64,000 bases of DNA from Chaetoderma sp. LZ-2023a (Eukaryota; Mollusca; Caudofoveata; Chaetodermatida; Chaetodermatidae), in the NCBI GenBank assembly GCA_034401795.1, contig CM067367.1:37292668-37356667 (forward strand), given 5' to 3'. Position 1 is the stretch's first letter, and each line of letters starts with the position of its first letter. The translations under genes and the position numbers were made by a program. The notes under the pieces are model-generated. The model was given only the letters and a program-made list of their open reading frames with translations, was not told the DNA's origin and made no database searches. This document shows, one piece after another, positions 20,991-33,289 of the stretch.

Positions 20991-21211
20991 AGGACTGTGC
21001 GTCTGCGTGTAATGGTGAGCGTTGTTCTTTGGTTTTTATTTATTTTTAAAGTTGTATTTGGTTGATAATCACTGTGTGATTCATTAAGATGCACCATTAT
21101 GTTATGTTATTAACATTTGGTTATGTTTTGTTAGATTTTTATCCTTGCTTATTGATTCTCAAATCTCCTCCCACCAAAGTTTCATAGTGGGTCACTGACC
21201 AAATCTACGGG

Positions 21212-21698
21212 TTTAGCAAGTAGTGATTGAATGGTAATGGATGTTTTTGTGGTGTAATAACAACCCCCAACAGACCCCCCCTTTAGTGGGTTGGTCTGTA
21301 GTTTTATTAACCACTATAAAAACATACTTACCGTTCAATCACTATGACCCGGCCTCAGCCACCCCGCATGGGAATGATTTGCGAATCCAGTCAGGATACA
21401 TGGCACTTAAATTTAGAAATGTGAATCTGTTTCCCATTTGGGATCTATTGCGCATGCGCAGACGCGCTTAGTAACAGGCGTCACCAAGGAACGAGTACAG
21501 ACTGGTGCCAGTCTATACTGAGGCTTATGCTGGGGGTTCCCTCACCAGTAGCCTGGTTACGGGTATGCATGGTGATGATATAGGCATAAGGGAGTATGTA
21601 AGCGAGCATACAAATTTTATTCTGGTAGCTAAATGCAGATATCTGATTTAGTAAGTAGTGATTGAATGGTCAAGATGTTTTTGTGGTGTAATAACAAC
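21212..21698 (+). repeat. Split direct repeats downstream of the recombinase
   Basis: A block of about 54 bp (gtagtgattgaatgg ... tttttgtggtgtaataacaac) occurs at 21212-21265 and 21646-21698, with an inverted partial copy (gttcaatcactatgacc) near 21333. Repeats of this kind close DIRS and Ngaro elements and serve recombinase-mediated integration. The second copy is cut off by the adjoining LINE. Confidence 0.7.
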
Positions 21699-21719
21699 AT
21701 GTGTTTTGTCTGTGTTGAA

Positions 21720-22621
21720 GGATAGCTGCCATGTCTGCGACCACTTACATACTTTGTTTAGGTTGCCATATATTTTTGTGTCATCTGCAAATATTTTGCA
21801 GTGGCAGGTTAGTAGGTCTGGTAGATCGTTTATGTATATCAGAAAGAGAATAGGTCCCAGACACTTCCCTGTGGCACACCGCTTGTCACTTCTATCCAGT
21901 CAGATGTTGCATCGTTGATCCTTACTCTCTGTCTTCTATTACATAGGTAGTTTCCTATCCATTTTGTTAGATTGTCCCCTATACCATAGCTTCCGAGTTT
22001 TGTTTGGAGTCGTTGGTGGGGTACAGTAGCGAATGCTTTTGAGAAGTCTAGGTATACTGCATCGACAGGTTCGTTTGAATCTAGTTTGGTTGTTATATCT
22101 TTGAGGTACTCTAGTAGTTGAGTTTTACATGATCTATTATGTCGGAATCCATGCTGGCATTTGGTAAATAGATTGGCTGTTTCCAGAAAGTCTACTATGC
22201 TGTCCCTTATGAATGACTCCAGGACCTTACACAAGGTAGAGGTAAGACTGATTGGCCTGTAGTTACTTGGGTTGTTTTTGGATCCTTTTTTGTGTATGCA
22301 GCATACATTTGCCATTTTCCATATCTCGGGTAATACGCCTTCTTCTAGAGACTTGTTAAAAATTATGCATAGTGGTTTACTAATTTCTTTAGCAGCTTCC
22401 TTTAATATTCTCACTGGGATTTCATCTGGGCCATTGCTTTTATTGGGGTTGAGTGCTTTCATTTTGTCTTCGATGGCGGTAGGTGTTATTATTATGTCCT
22501 TTAATACAATACCATTGCTTCTGACGCTAATGATTGGTGTAGAATGAAGATCTTCCGAAGTGAACATACTTGAGAAAAAGTTGTTAAGAATATTAGCTTT
22601 TTCTTTATCGTCTGTAGTCAT
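21720..22621 (-). pseudogene. LINE reverse transcriptase, truncated
   Basis: It contains NKSNGPDEIPVRILKEAA, NYRPISLTSTLCKVLES, CQHGFRHNRSCKTQLLE, VDAVYLDFSKAF (first catalytic Asp) and [11 protein letters not shown] one-base loss right after GSV shifts the frame; in the new frame FADDTKIY (the catalytic Asp pair) follows near 21780. The thumb and C-terminal domains are absent. Confidence 0.88.
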
Positions 22622-23059
22622 AGTTCAGTTAGCTGGGTTACGTAGCTTACTAATTGATTCACGTAGAACAGATTTACTCTTGACATAGTTCCAAAAAGCT
22701 TTAGAATTTCTCTTGCTTTCACTTGCCACTTTATATTCAAATGTCTGCCAAATGGCATAATCAGAGGTTTGCTTGGTTTTATTGATCTTTTGTATGCCTG
22801 ATTTTTACATTTGAGTGATTGTATTGTCGTATGGTCAAGCCAGAGATATTTCTTCTTACCATGTTGTTTTGACGTAGGAATGTACTGGTCCTTCATTGTG
22901 ATTAGTTTTGTGTGTTCCAAGCTTCTGGTGCATTAAGTTCATTCAGATGATTCCAGTCAGTCATTCCTAAGTCTGCTCTCATTTCATTATACCGTCCTTT
23001 GTTCAACAGTAGCTTTGGTGTAGCTGCTTGTTTGCATGTGTTTAAGATGTCGGGATGGA

Positions 23060-23849
23060 GTGAGATTTGTAGAACATCATGGTCACTTTTGCCTAGTGGA
23101 AGTGTGTTACTTCATGAATAATATTTTGGTTGTTTGTTAATGCTAGGTCTAAAATATTTGATGTCTGATTTATTCTATGTCATGTCGCATTTGTAACTAG
23201 TTGCTGTAGGATATTTTCCCTGGTACTGCTAAGAAATGCCTCTTCTTCCTCATTTGATGAAAGTCCCGTGCTCCAGTTAATCAAAGGAAGGTTGAAATCC
23301 CCCACAATAAGAATGTGGTCCGCATTAGCCTTTTCAATCTTGTTTAGCATATTTAAGTTCCTCATTGTTTGGGCCATCTGAGTTGGGGCTTCTGTAGATG
23401 CAACCAACAAGAATTCTTTCCTTTTGTTGTGTCACCAATGTACACCACACTGATTCGTTAAATGTGTGATCATTTACTATGTCGCAGTTTTGGGCGTTTA
23501 ATGATACGTGGGTATAGATGATAACGCCTCTTGATGGATTGTTGTTCAGCGAGAGGTTGTACTCATCAATCTGCAGTTCACTAATGTTTATGGTTGTGTT
23601 TTTTAGTAGCACTTCAGTAATTAGTATGATGGCAGGTCGAATATTGTGTACAATGGTCTCGAGCTCAGCCTTTTTGTTAATGAGACTATCTGCATTTGTG
23701 TAAATACATGTGTCAGTTACTGCTTTGGAATGTGTACATATTTGAGAATCCTTGAATTTTGGTCTTGTGCTGGTATCTGTATACTCACCAGGTAGTATTT
23801 GCTTGGGTAGAGTGCCTGAGTTGGTAGGGTTTGAGTTTATCTCCTGCAA
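23060..23849 (-). pseudogene. LINE apurinic-type endonuclease
   Basis: The minus-strand frames show IYTNADSLINKKAELE (N and nearby E), AIILITEVLL (catalytic Glu), VGCIYRSPNS, ILIVGDFNLPLINW (Asp/Asn) and, near 23080, LGKSDHDVLQISL (catalytic Asp-His). All expected motifs of the nicking endonuclease are present but are spread over more than one frame. Confidence 0.8.
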
Positions 23850-23851
23850 TG

Positions 23852-24634
23852 TTAGGGTAGCCGCTTTCCGATGTTCCTTCCATGGTAAAAATGTTGGTCA
23901 TTTGCTCTTTCTAGTTTATGTTGGGGAATATTTAATGTTATATTTAGGTAATTTGTGATGTTCTCTGAGAGGATACTCATGCCATTCCAGTTAAGGTGAA
24001 CGTCATCCCAAAATAACTCATTGTATACATGGCTATGGTCAATGAATTTTATACCTACCCATGAAGACAGTGTGTGTAGCATATTGTTGAACTCGGTTGT
24101 TGACCTGTTGTCTCTGTTACTATTCGGGCGTGGTAGCAGAGAGGAGACAAAGATCTCTGTGCTTGGTGAAATAGATTTGGCCGTCTCAATTAGTTCGTCA
24201 TAGTCCTCTATCATGCCATCTGTGTTCCGTCTGCCGATATCATTTGTGACCACGTGGATTACCAAGGCGTCATACTTTCCAGGAATTATCAGGTATTGGA
24301 GAAGTTCTGTGATCTCGTTTATTCTTGCACCGCTATATGATCTGATGGTGACACTGATACTTGGTGTTGACATGTAAGGTGCGCTCAGTTTTTTATATGT
24401 CAAACTACCAATGAGCAAGACATTTTTGGACGACCTATGTTCAGGATGTTTTTGGCCATTGACTGTTTCATGGGTTTGCCTACGTTCATGTGGATTTTGT
24501 GTGCTGTTATTTTGATTGGTTGATCCATTTTTGACTACGTCTCTGTAATTTCCTGGGTTGATGCATGTCTCTCGTTGATGTAATTTGTCATTTCGTGTCT
24601 TATCGTGTTGTTTTGTACGGGCGGAATAGTGCAA
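23852..24634 (-). CDS. LINE ORF1 with SGNH/GDSL esterase-like domain
   Basis: 260 residues. The N-terminal third is polar and rich in Asn, Thr and His. The domain begins NVLLIGSLTYKKL (block I, usually IGSS; here the second Ser is Leu), then DALVIHVVTNDIGRR (block III-like, with Asn-Asp), EIFVSSLLPRPNS, and ends with FWDDVHLNWNGM, which holds the Asp-x-x-His pair. SGNH-type ORF1 proteins are known in CR1-group LINEs. The start ATG is the first in frame. The missing GSS Ser suggests reduced function. Confidence 0.75.
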   Translation of the reverse strand: MHYSARTKQHDKTRNDKLHQRETCINPGNYRDVVKNGSTNQNNSTQNPHERRQTHETVNGQKHPEHRSSKNVLLIGSLTYKKLSAPYMSTPSISVTIRSYSGARINEITELLQYLIIPGKYDALVIHVVTNDIGRRNTDGMIEDYDELIETAKSISPSTEIFVSSLLPRPNSNRDNRSTTEFNNMLHTLSSWVGIKFIDHSHVYNELFWDDVHLNWNGMSILSENITNYLNITLNIPQHKLERANDQHFYHGRNIGKRLP

Positions 24635-24640
24635 TACAGA

Positions 24641-24875
24641 CGCAGGTCAATTCTTCACTAATAATCATATGGCACACATGACAACGCGTGGTCACAAACT
24701 CAAGATTCAAACCAATTTTTGTCGCAACAATACTAGAAAACATTTCTTCTCACAACGAGTAATCTCACATTGGAACTCGCTACCTGAAAACACTGTGCTA
24801 GCCCAAAACATAGATATTTTCAAAACCAGACTAGACAAACATTTCAACGAGATAACTTATTACTACGACTAATTA
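24641..24875 (+). pseudogene. LINE RT C-terminus, opposite strand
   Basis: Plus-strand frame MTTRGHKLKIQTNFCRNN, HFFSQRVISHWNSLP and LDKHFNE, the standard end of CR1-like RT proteins. It faces the minus-strand LINE head-on at about 24640. It may belong with the RT fragment at 20019, split by later insertions. Confidence 0.8.
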
Positions 24876-24887
24876 AACTTAATAGCG

Positions 24888-25860
24888 AACGAAGTGAGCG
24901 TATATAGATAAGATGTACGTACGTGTAATTAGGAAAATGAGACAGGGAACCAGGCTAAAATACATATACCATGCGACTGAGAAAGCTTCGTTTCCGGTCA
25001 CGAGCTTTTTTTGCTTCTGGTTTCGGCTTATGATATAGCTTTTGTGGTTTCTTCATGGACCTCCGTTGCATTATAGGATATGGTTCTTCATTATGCGTAT
25101 GATCCCCTAGTTATTTTAGGGCACCGTACTGCGCATTTTCAATGTCCAAAATGTGTGTCATATTGTTATCACGAAATAGCGTACATTTACTTCAGAATGT
25201 AAAACGGTTAAATCGTCTGATACAGACCAGATACAAACTTTATTTATTCCTATTTATGCGTCTGTAAATGCAATATGTTTGGTTGACTGTCTCGTATTAT
25301 TTTTAATGCGCATGGCTGTGGAAAGTCGTTGTTGTCAATGTTGTATGTATTTAGCGCTGATAGAAGGAAATTTAAGGCTGGGTACCACATGATTCGCACC
25401 TGGATGGAATGTACATTCATGTATTTACTCGCAGACATGCATTAATTCCGGTTTTTGTAGCGTATGTCTGGATAAACGTGATCTAAAAATTCTAGCGGAT
25501 GACATTTCATTATGATGTCATAATTACTACGGACTTGTTTGAATTTCCCCAAATAGCGAGGAGCACCGCGATACGTCGGTACAACCTTTATAACGTTATT
25601 GGATTGGCGCAACTGTTTAATGGTGCAGGCCCTGTTAAAAGATGCAATAATGCTGGCGGATATCACTGACAATGGGCAGACGCAATGTTGTGAATATCGT
25701 GGACTTGATTTACCAGAATGCCCTCCATGCATGATTAGAAATTAGCTTCGAATGCACTATACATGGGCATACGTATTTAGGACATTTCGACCATATACAA
25801 ATTTGTCCTATTTATTTAAGCAATAAATGCCTATTTTCATATTAGCGAATGCAGTGAGCG
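24888..25860. repeat. 0.97-kb tandem duplication, copy X1
   Basis: It begins gcgaacgaagtgagcgtata and matches 25882 onward almost continuously for 650 bp, then 28310-28560. Minus-strand frames at 25442-25732 and 25250-25438 read through with one stop and include PRYLGKFKQV and HPLEFLDHVYPDI; the second is conserved in copy X2. I do not recognise the protein. Confidence 0.85.
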
Positions 25861-25877
25861 ATGGCTTCACGCGAAGC

Positions 25878-28560
25878 CATCGTGAACGAAGTGAGCGTAT
25901 ATAGATAACATGTACGTATGTGTAATGAGGAAAAATCAACAGAAAATGAGACAGGGAACCAGGTTAAAATACATATACCACGCGACTAAGAAAGCTTCGT
26001 TTCCGGTCACGAGCTTTTTTTTGCTTCAGGTTTCGGCTTATGATATAGCCTTTGTGGTTTCCTCATGGGCCCCTGTTGCATGATGGGATATGGGTCTTCA
26101 TTATGCGTATGTTCCCCTAGTTATTTTAGGGCAACCTACTGTGCATTTTCCATGTCCAAAATTTTTGTGATATTGTTATCACGAAATAGCGTTCATTTAC
26201 TTCAGAATGTAAAACGGTTAAATCGTCTGATGCAGACCAGATACAAGCTTTATTTATTCCTATTTATGCATCTGTAAATGCAATATGCTTGGTTGACTGT
26301 CTCGTATTTTTAATGCTCATGTCCGTGGAAAGTCGTTGTTGTCAATGTCGTATGTATTTAGTGCTGATAGCAGGGAATTTAAGGCCGGGTGCCACGCGAT
26401 TCGCACCCGGATGGAATGCACATTCATGTATTTACTGGTAGACATGCATCTTTTGTAGCTTATGTCTGGATAAACGCGATCTAAAAATTCTAGCGGACGA
26501 CATTTCATTATGACGTCATAGTTACTATGGGCTTATTTATATTTCCCCAAATAGCGACGAGCACCGCGATACGTCGGTACAAATTTTATAACGTTATCGC
26601 ACCCGGATGGAATGCACATTCATGTATTTACTGGTAGACATGCATTAATTCCTGTATTTTGTAGCTTATGTCTGGATAAACGCGATCTAAAAATTCTAAC
26701 AGACAACATTTCATTATGACATCATAGTTACTATGGGCTTATTTGTATTTCCCCATATAGCGAGGAGCACCGCGATACGTTGGTACACATTTTATAACGT
26801 TATTGGACTGGTGCAACTAGTTAATTAACTTAACTTATAACTTATCATATACTACCCGTATAGGCAAAATGCCTGTAGATAGATGGCGACTACATTATGC
26901 TTATTTCGTAGTTAATTTGTTTCGAGGTAAAGGAAAGATAATGATTGTGTACTGGCTCTTGCGTGTACAAAAAAATCTGACCAAAATGAATCTAGTTTAT
27001 TTTTTAAGATATTTAGGCTTACGGGACTAACTACTTCACTTGGTAAGCTATTCCAACTATTCGTAATTCGGTTTGCAAAAATGTTCTGCCTAATTAGTTT
27101 GTTACTTCGGCTCTTAGTGAGTTTAAAATTATGTCCCCAGGTGATGCTTTGTTTGTCTATCTCCAAGAATGGGCACTGAACACGATAAAGGCCATGAATG
27201 TATTTGTAAGTTTGAATCATATCCCCACGTGATCGACGGTAGTAGAGAGAAGGTAGATTCAGATATTTTAACCGGTCTAAATAAGTATAATTTCTTATTG
27301 AAGGTATCATTTTAGTTGCTCTTCGCTGCACATTTTCTAGTGTTAGACTGTCTTTTTTTAACATGGGAGTCCATGGCCCATTCCTGTATTCAAGTATAGG
27401 TCTAACTAGCAAAGTGTATAGCCTTATTAGAGTTGAAGAGTCTAAATGGGTGAGAGACCTTCTTATCCGTCTCAATATCTTATTAGCTTTTGATACTTGG
27501 ATTTGACAATGGATGCTAAATTTTAGTTGGTTGTCTACATACAGACCTAAATCCTTTACGCCAGTTGCTTCTATCAGCTTAATATTTGTATCAAGAGAAT
27601 TCATGAAGTATGAATGTTTAATATTAGCTGTACCTAGATGCATAGCACAGCATTTGTCAGCATTGAATTTGATTTGCCAGATAGAAGACCATTTCGTTAC
27701 GCTATTTAAGTCATCTTGTAGATCTATTGCATCAATTGATGTAGATTTTTGTATCGTCAGCAAACATGTTAATTGTAGGGCACTTAATTACATCAGGAAG
27801 GTCGTTTATGTAACAGATGAAAAGGAGTGGTCCTAGTACACTACCTTGGGGCACACCACTAATAACAGGAGTTTGAACTGATTTGCATCCATTCACGACA
27901 ACTCATTGGGCTCTGTTAGTAAGAAAATCCTCAATCCATTTTAGTAGGTTACCATGGATACCATATTTTTCTAGTTTAAGAAGACAAAAATATGTATTTA
28001 ATGCATCTGCCTTTTCCCCGTCAGTTGTGGTTAGTGTGCCATCAGACTTCATGAGATCACAAATTGTGTTTCAAGTTTTTATTTTGCTTTGTGCATATAT
28101 GAAAAATGCTTTAGGATTTGACTTTGCCTCATTTGCTAGTTTACATTCAAAATCTCTTTCAGCTATTCGACATTCGTTTTTGGCCTGGTTTCTCGCTTTA
28201 GCATAATTTTTGTAGTCACTGCTACTATGAGAATTTCTCCATTTTTTAAATGCCTGTTTCTTGGTTCTTAATTTTCGAAAACACGACTGGTTAAGTATAA
28301 TAATTTTTTAGTGGTGCAGGCCCCAGTAAAAGATGCAAGAATGCTGGCGGATATCACTGACAATGGGCAGATGCAGTGTTGTGAATATCGTAGACTGGAT
28401 TTACCAGAATGCTCTCCACGCATGATTAAAAATTAGCTTCGAATGTCCTATACACGGACATACGTATTTAGGACATTTCGACCCATACAAATTCGTCTTA
28501 TTTATTTAAGCAATGAATCGTGTCTGCGTTCTCTTATAGGCAACGCCTATTTTCATATTA
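25878..28560. repeat. Tandem duplication copy X2, split by a LINE
   Basis: This copy starts gaacgaagtgagcgtata after the hairpin atggcttcacgcgaagccat, runs to about 26815, is interrupted by a LINE, and resumes at about 28306 with gtggtgcaggccccagtaaa. A block of about 205 bp inside it (26399-26595) is repeated at 26598-26806, so this copy also expanded internally. Confidence 0.85.
26815..28306 (-). mobile_element. CR1-like LINE inserted in repeat X2 (internal deletion)
   Basis: The minus strand carries a linker (28300-28010), then jumps to [32 protein letters not shown] and FADDTKIY, a frameshift near 27745, and a 283-residue C-terminal frame (27763-26912) with HLGTANIKHSYF, LYTLLVRPILEYRNGPW and ITNSWNSLPSEVV. 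RT motifs 1-3 are deleted. The 3' UTR has the palindrome aggcattttgcct and an AT-rich tail ending at 26815. Comparison with X1 gives the empty site (gcaactgtttaatggtgcag). Confidence 0.85.
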
Positions 28561-29638
28561 AACTCAATAACTCAAACTTGGGACTCACAAGCTGCTTCAT
28601 GCTTAAGTCCGTCACTATGATGATTGATTGATCACAGGAGTCTGCCGTTTTAGATACGAAAACGTGAAATCAAAAATACGAAAAAGCAAGCAAGCAATCT
28701 AAGCAAGTAATGCACTCGTGAAAGAAAACTCTTAAACAGATCTGCGCAAGAATTTAACACAATATAAAATAACACTTCCGAATACAAATGCAAAGATTTC
28801 AGTACAAAATTCTAATTTTTAAACAAATTTCCAGCATTTGAACTGACCCACCTCACCAGGTTACGTGTGAAGTAGCAGTACTGAATTTCGTGAACTGGTG
28901 ATTATGCATCTTCAGCTGTCTGATACATGCTTGTAAATCCTTAAATATCACTGTATTGGTTTGTTGAATGTTTGAAATGCTAATTTTGCCCGTTTTAACC
29001 CATAAATTAGTCCTACAAATGAATGTATAAATGATAAAAGCAGATGATACATTTGAAGAGAAGAAAGAAGAAAAAAACCCCAAATGGATGCCGCTTTCGC
29101 TAGGTAGTGACGTCACATGAAATTCATAAATATTACTGAGCTGGAGAAATGAACTAATGCTAGGGTCTTAAAACATGTTCAGCAGGCATAAAGGGAAGAA
29201 TAAAAAAAAATTCCATCGTCAAAAAAACCATGTGTGCACTTCATGTTAATTTTGACATTTTGGTAAATCATTGATAAGCACCCACCTTTCTTCCTCTAGA
29301 GCCTCTCCAATAAAATTTAGACATGCTCCCGTCAATCAGTCTAATCCGACGCGGCGGAAATATGTGCACAAAGCAGGTGGTAACTTTGGATTGTGAAAAT
29401 TGCTTATTTTAGGTGCTAAATAAGCGCAAGTAAGTAATCTAAGAAGTGCATTAAGGAATCTTGAAATTTTTATCACTACCATCAGTAATTGTATGAAGTT
29501 TCTTGTTTTGACCGTATCTTGCTCAAAACTGTCAAAAGGTTCAGAACTGTCAATCAAAAGGTGGCTACTGTGTAGATGCGTTCTATACAACGTTACATCA
29601 TAGTACGAGAGCGATAAAAACAAATTCACAAATTTCGG

Positions 29639-31176
29639 TTATGGTTGGGCGATATTGCTCAAGGTATGACGATATCGGTATCTCATTAAAATACCGCGGT
29701 ATCACGATATATCGTCATTTGGGTGAGGTGTGGAGTTAGGGTGTAAACATAGAATAACATGTATTTCAAATTGGTGGTGTCTGCAAGTTATTTTCATTAA
29801 ATTTGTTGCATTGAAACCGTAAATTAAGATCGCCATGATTACCATTTCCGCATATTTAATACACGAAATTCCACACTTTGACACCCTTCAATATACAGTT
29901 TAAAGCAACGAATGTAATGCAACTAACCCATCACAAATAAGAAAAATAAAGGATTTTCTTCTGTTCTTGTGTTGTATTTTATGTTATCTTTACCTCACGC
30001 TTTACCTCACGACAACTGTCAAAAGATTGAGCAAGGAATACCATTAACTTCATCGCGCAGAAAGGAATTCTGCAGAACGAAATCTGATTGGCCGCCGTAT
30101 CATACTTGAGCCAATCAGAATTCACACTGCAGAATTCCGACAGCTGTTATCACGGCCGCTGCTAGCATAGACGATGCAAATTAATAAAATAACACTGCAT
30201 GATTTTGAACGAGAACGAGCGTGAAGACTGGAAACAATTATATCAGATTCTATTTGGTCTGTAATATTAAATACTAATTTGCCCCATTGTAGACCTATTC
30301 AAATTCGCTCACTACTTAGCGGGTTTATCCATTGATCTCAAGGCGTAGCCGGGATGTGTGAAATTAACCCAGTTAACTCTGCAGCCAAGCCTGCCACAAC
30401 TGATAGAAAACTGGAAATAATTAGGCCTAAATTCTTTATTTTAAGGACGTTTCTCACTTAGAATAAATCCGTAATGTTATATGTGGAATGAATTTTGATC
30501 TGATTCGTTTAAAAATGCTAAATATATTGTATAAAGTAACATAAAATCGTATAACGGTAAAGCAAGAGATTAACTGCCCCCTCACCCACCGTTCCAAGCT
30601 GTGGTATTGATAAGGGATTAAGTGTGTGTGCTTTCCTATCGACCTCAAAAGTTTTAAAGTTTAAATCTTTCACGGTCAGAAGAATGTTTAACCATGCAGA
30701 TCAATGACTAATGGATAAATAGCTTGACCTGTAGTAATGACGTCATCAGAATGAAATGTGGGTAGTGCAAATGGTATTCCCCACTGACTAATACTCAGAA
30801 TGAGGCAAGAAAAAACATGGCGGCGTCTATTTATGCAATTATGAAAAGTGAACAACAAAGGATTATTTTGTACTTTAAATCATTTTATTAGCGCAAACAA
30901 ACCATGAATTAAATGAACACATATTATTTTGGAGTTTATTAAGTTTTTATTATCTTAGACAGACTAGATTATTACGTAAGGACTATTACTGGACCGAATA
31001 GAGGTAAGAGTATGACATTTCTAACTTAGTTATTTATATTATGCTCACAGTTAAAAGTGCAATATCGTCCTGTCGGTATTGACGATATTTACGATTTTTC
31101 GTAATTATGACGATTTCGGTATCGGTATTCGGTATATCGCGATATTGACGATAATATCGAAAAATCGCCCAACCCT
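29639..31176. mobile_element. hAT-like element nested in the 4.8-kb element
   Basis: AATTTCGG flanks both sides (29631-29638 and 31177-31184). The right end is atcgcccaaccct and the left ttatggttgggcgat, followed inward on both sides by CGATAT-rich palindromic sequence. It is 1538 bp, with no intact transposase. It also holds a foldback near 30075-30138 (gaattctgcag ... ctgcagaattc around gattggc/gccaatc). Confidence 0.85.
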
Positions 31177-32147
31177 AATTTCGGTACTCACAAATTTAAG
31201 CAACTCGATCTTATACTCAGAGTAGCCCTTATGTGTCCTTTTGTGCATATATACGCATAAAAATGGCAGAGGGACACATAAAAATTAACCCTCTGCGTCC
31301 CCGAGGACGCACGAGGGATGCAGTGAAAAAGTGTAACGGAAACTGGTAATTTTGCGTGTGCTTAATTATCGATTATATTATCGTGTGTGTATATTTATTT
31401 GTGCATGTTTTTACTTTAAAAATATACCTAATGTATTGTGTGTTCAATAAAAACGGACTTACTGCGTTGTTTAAGACTATGATTTGTTGTATGTTTTCTT
31501 GCACAACTCAAAGTTGTCAATGCCCATAAATCAGATTCAACCACGACATTTAATTGTAAACACCTTCCCCAAATCATCCTTAGTATTCCATTTGATCTAA
31601 TTTTTATAAATAATGAGTTTACAAGCCCGATGTTAGTCGCCTTGTTTGGCCTACAAATTGCAAAAATACCTGCCATGTTTCTGTCTGTTGGGCTAAACGT
31701 CGGTGTGACATGTCAGTATTTGATTGGATAACAGCGGAATCGCCCTCGCGAGGAACTCACGCTTGAGAAATCCAATACAACTGATCAAGCGTATACAAAC
31801 GTGTCTGGGCATTTTAACCCTTTCACAGCTCAGAACATTGGACAGATCACAAAGTTGTTATCACTAATATGCTGAATATTTTGAAATTAATTTGCGCATG
31901 CCTACTTGCCTAAAGCAGCAACGACTTACAGGCAAAATATTTTTTTCTATTTACTTATCAAAATATCTAAATGGATGAAGGAATATATGGAAGATATTGT
32001 GATATCTTTTACATTTGAATGGCCATTTGACGGATTAGCGGCGGTGTCTTTGTATTGGTGTTTGAATAACGGTATCAATACGCGCTATAAGCCGTCTTTT
32101 ATTTAGCAATAGCGGCTGATTGATTGACTGATGGATTAGTGTTTATA

Positions 32148-32240
32148 ATGTTTAACAATACTCGATTGTTAGGTGTTCCCAAATTCTCAACTAAAAAGCT
32201 CATCCCAGCAGCAATGTTCAACGATATCGTCGATCTACAG
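32148..32240 (+). other. Exon-like reading frame, possible first coding exon
   Basis: An ATG opens 31 codons, MFNNTRLLGVPKFSTKKL then IPAAMFNDIVDLQ, ending at a consensus-like donor CAG|GTAGGC in phase 0. The composition is protein-like, unlike the AT-rich surroundings. I do not recognise it. It lies inside the 4.8-kb element and might be a captured host exon or part of its lost transposase gene. No partner exon was identified. Confidence 0.3.
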
Positions 32241-32844
32241 GTAGGCATACGCTAAAATATTGATTTTTTTCCAAACAGCATATAGCCCAAAGCTCCCCGA
32301 TACAAGTGTCCTTATTGGATACACGCTAATGCGTTATCTATGCTTCAACCAATCAGCAATCGCATCACATAGTTACTCCCTATGAATTAGACATATCCGG
32401 TTATTGGCTGATATGTTTTCACTAATTACGCATTTTAATCTCATTTATACAGATTATTTTTGATAAATTATTGCTTTGTCTGATCTTAGCCTATGTATTC
32501 CACTATTTAGTCATTCCAGTTACATTATAAAAAATACGCGCGCATTATATCGAAGTAGGTCCAGTCGACCGTGAGCAAACTTGCCCCAGATACTCGTAAT
32601 TTTTTAATTCGTCCAAAGTCAAGTTAGGGTTTTATAGAAAAACTAATGTAGTGGTCTCTGCTAATTACTAATGTAGTGGTCTTTGGAAATGTTAATCATA
32701 CAAGGTTGTCAATGTAGGTTGGTTGGTGTATCAGACAACAAACAAGTACAGTGCTTTAAGTTATTGTTTATTGACATGCAGTTCAAATGTTATTAGTTAA
32801 ATATACAATGGCCATTTCAATAGATCAATTTTAGCCACCATTGT

Positions 32845-32965
32845 AGATCACAGAATACATATTTTTGAAAATTTACCACTGGAATGACTGGCACTGTTTA
32901 GAGCCAGTCATTCCAGTGTTAAACTTTCAAAAATAGGTATTTTGGTGATCTACATACAATAGTGG
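32845..32965. mobile_element. piggyBac-type MITE core hairpin
   Basis: Arms ttgaaaatttaccactggaa and ttccagtgttaaactttcaa enclose gactggcactgtttagagccagtc. The outer arms extend (gtagatcacagaatac / tatttttggtgatctac) but differ from the standard family ends. Confidence 0.6.
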
Positions 32966-33119
32966 CCAAAAGTGTAAAGTGCTAAACATTAATAAACTAT
33001 GCATAGTTAATATTCTCTATATATACATTAACTGTATTTACACAATGTCATAACTAGTACTTTCAACATGTTGAATAAAGTGTTTTATAATTAGATGAAT
33101 GTGTTGTGTTTATTTTAAG

Positions 33120-33257
33120 AAAAAAGACATGGGACCCCAATATTTCAGATGAGGACCCCATGAGACCCATAGATTTTACAGTGGGACCCACAAATCTGAG
33201 TGGGGGTCCTTGGGACCCCCAAAAATCAGATGTTGTGGGCAACACTGCATATACTAC
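33120..33257 (+). repeat. GGGACCCC repeat, partial relative of the hAT MITE at 19112
   Basis: Four gggacccc/ggacccc blocks about 30 bp apart end in gttgtgggcaacactg, matching the end of the MITE at 19112-19458. The left terminus is not visible. Confidence 0.55.
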
Positions 33258-33289
33258 TATATATAATATACACATAGTAGTATATAGTA

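Larger units (their letters stand above)
21699..24640 (-). mobile_element. CR1-like LINE with esterase ORF1, endonuclease and RT
   Basis: On the minus strand the order is ORF1 (24634-23852), endonuclease (23849-23060), linker (22920-22618) and RT (22621-21720). It is the most complete LINE here. The RT is cut after the FADD region at 21699, where it joins the recombinase element's direct repeat, so the 3' end and tail are missing. Confidence 0.85.
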
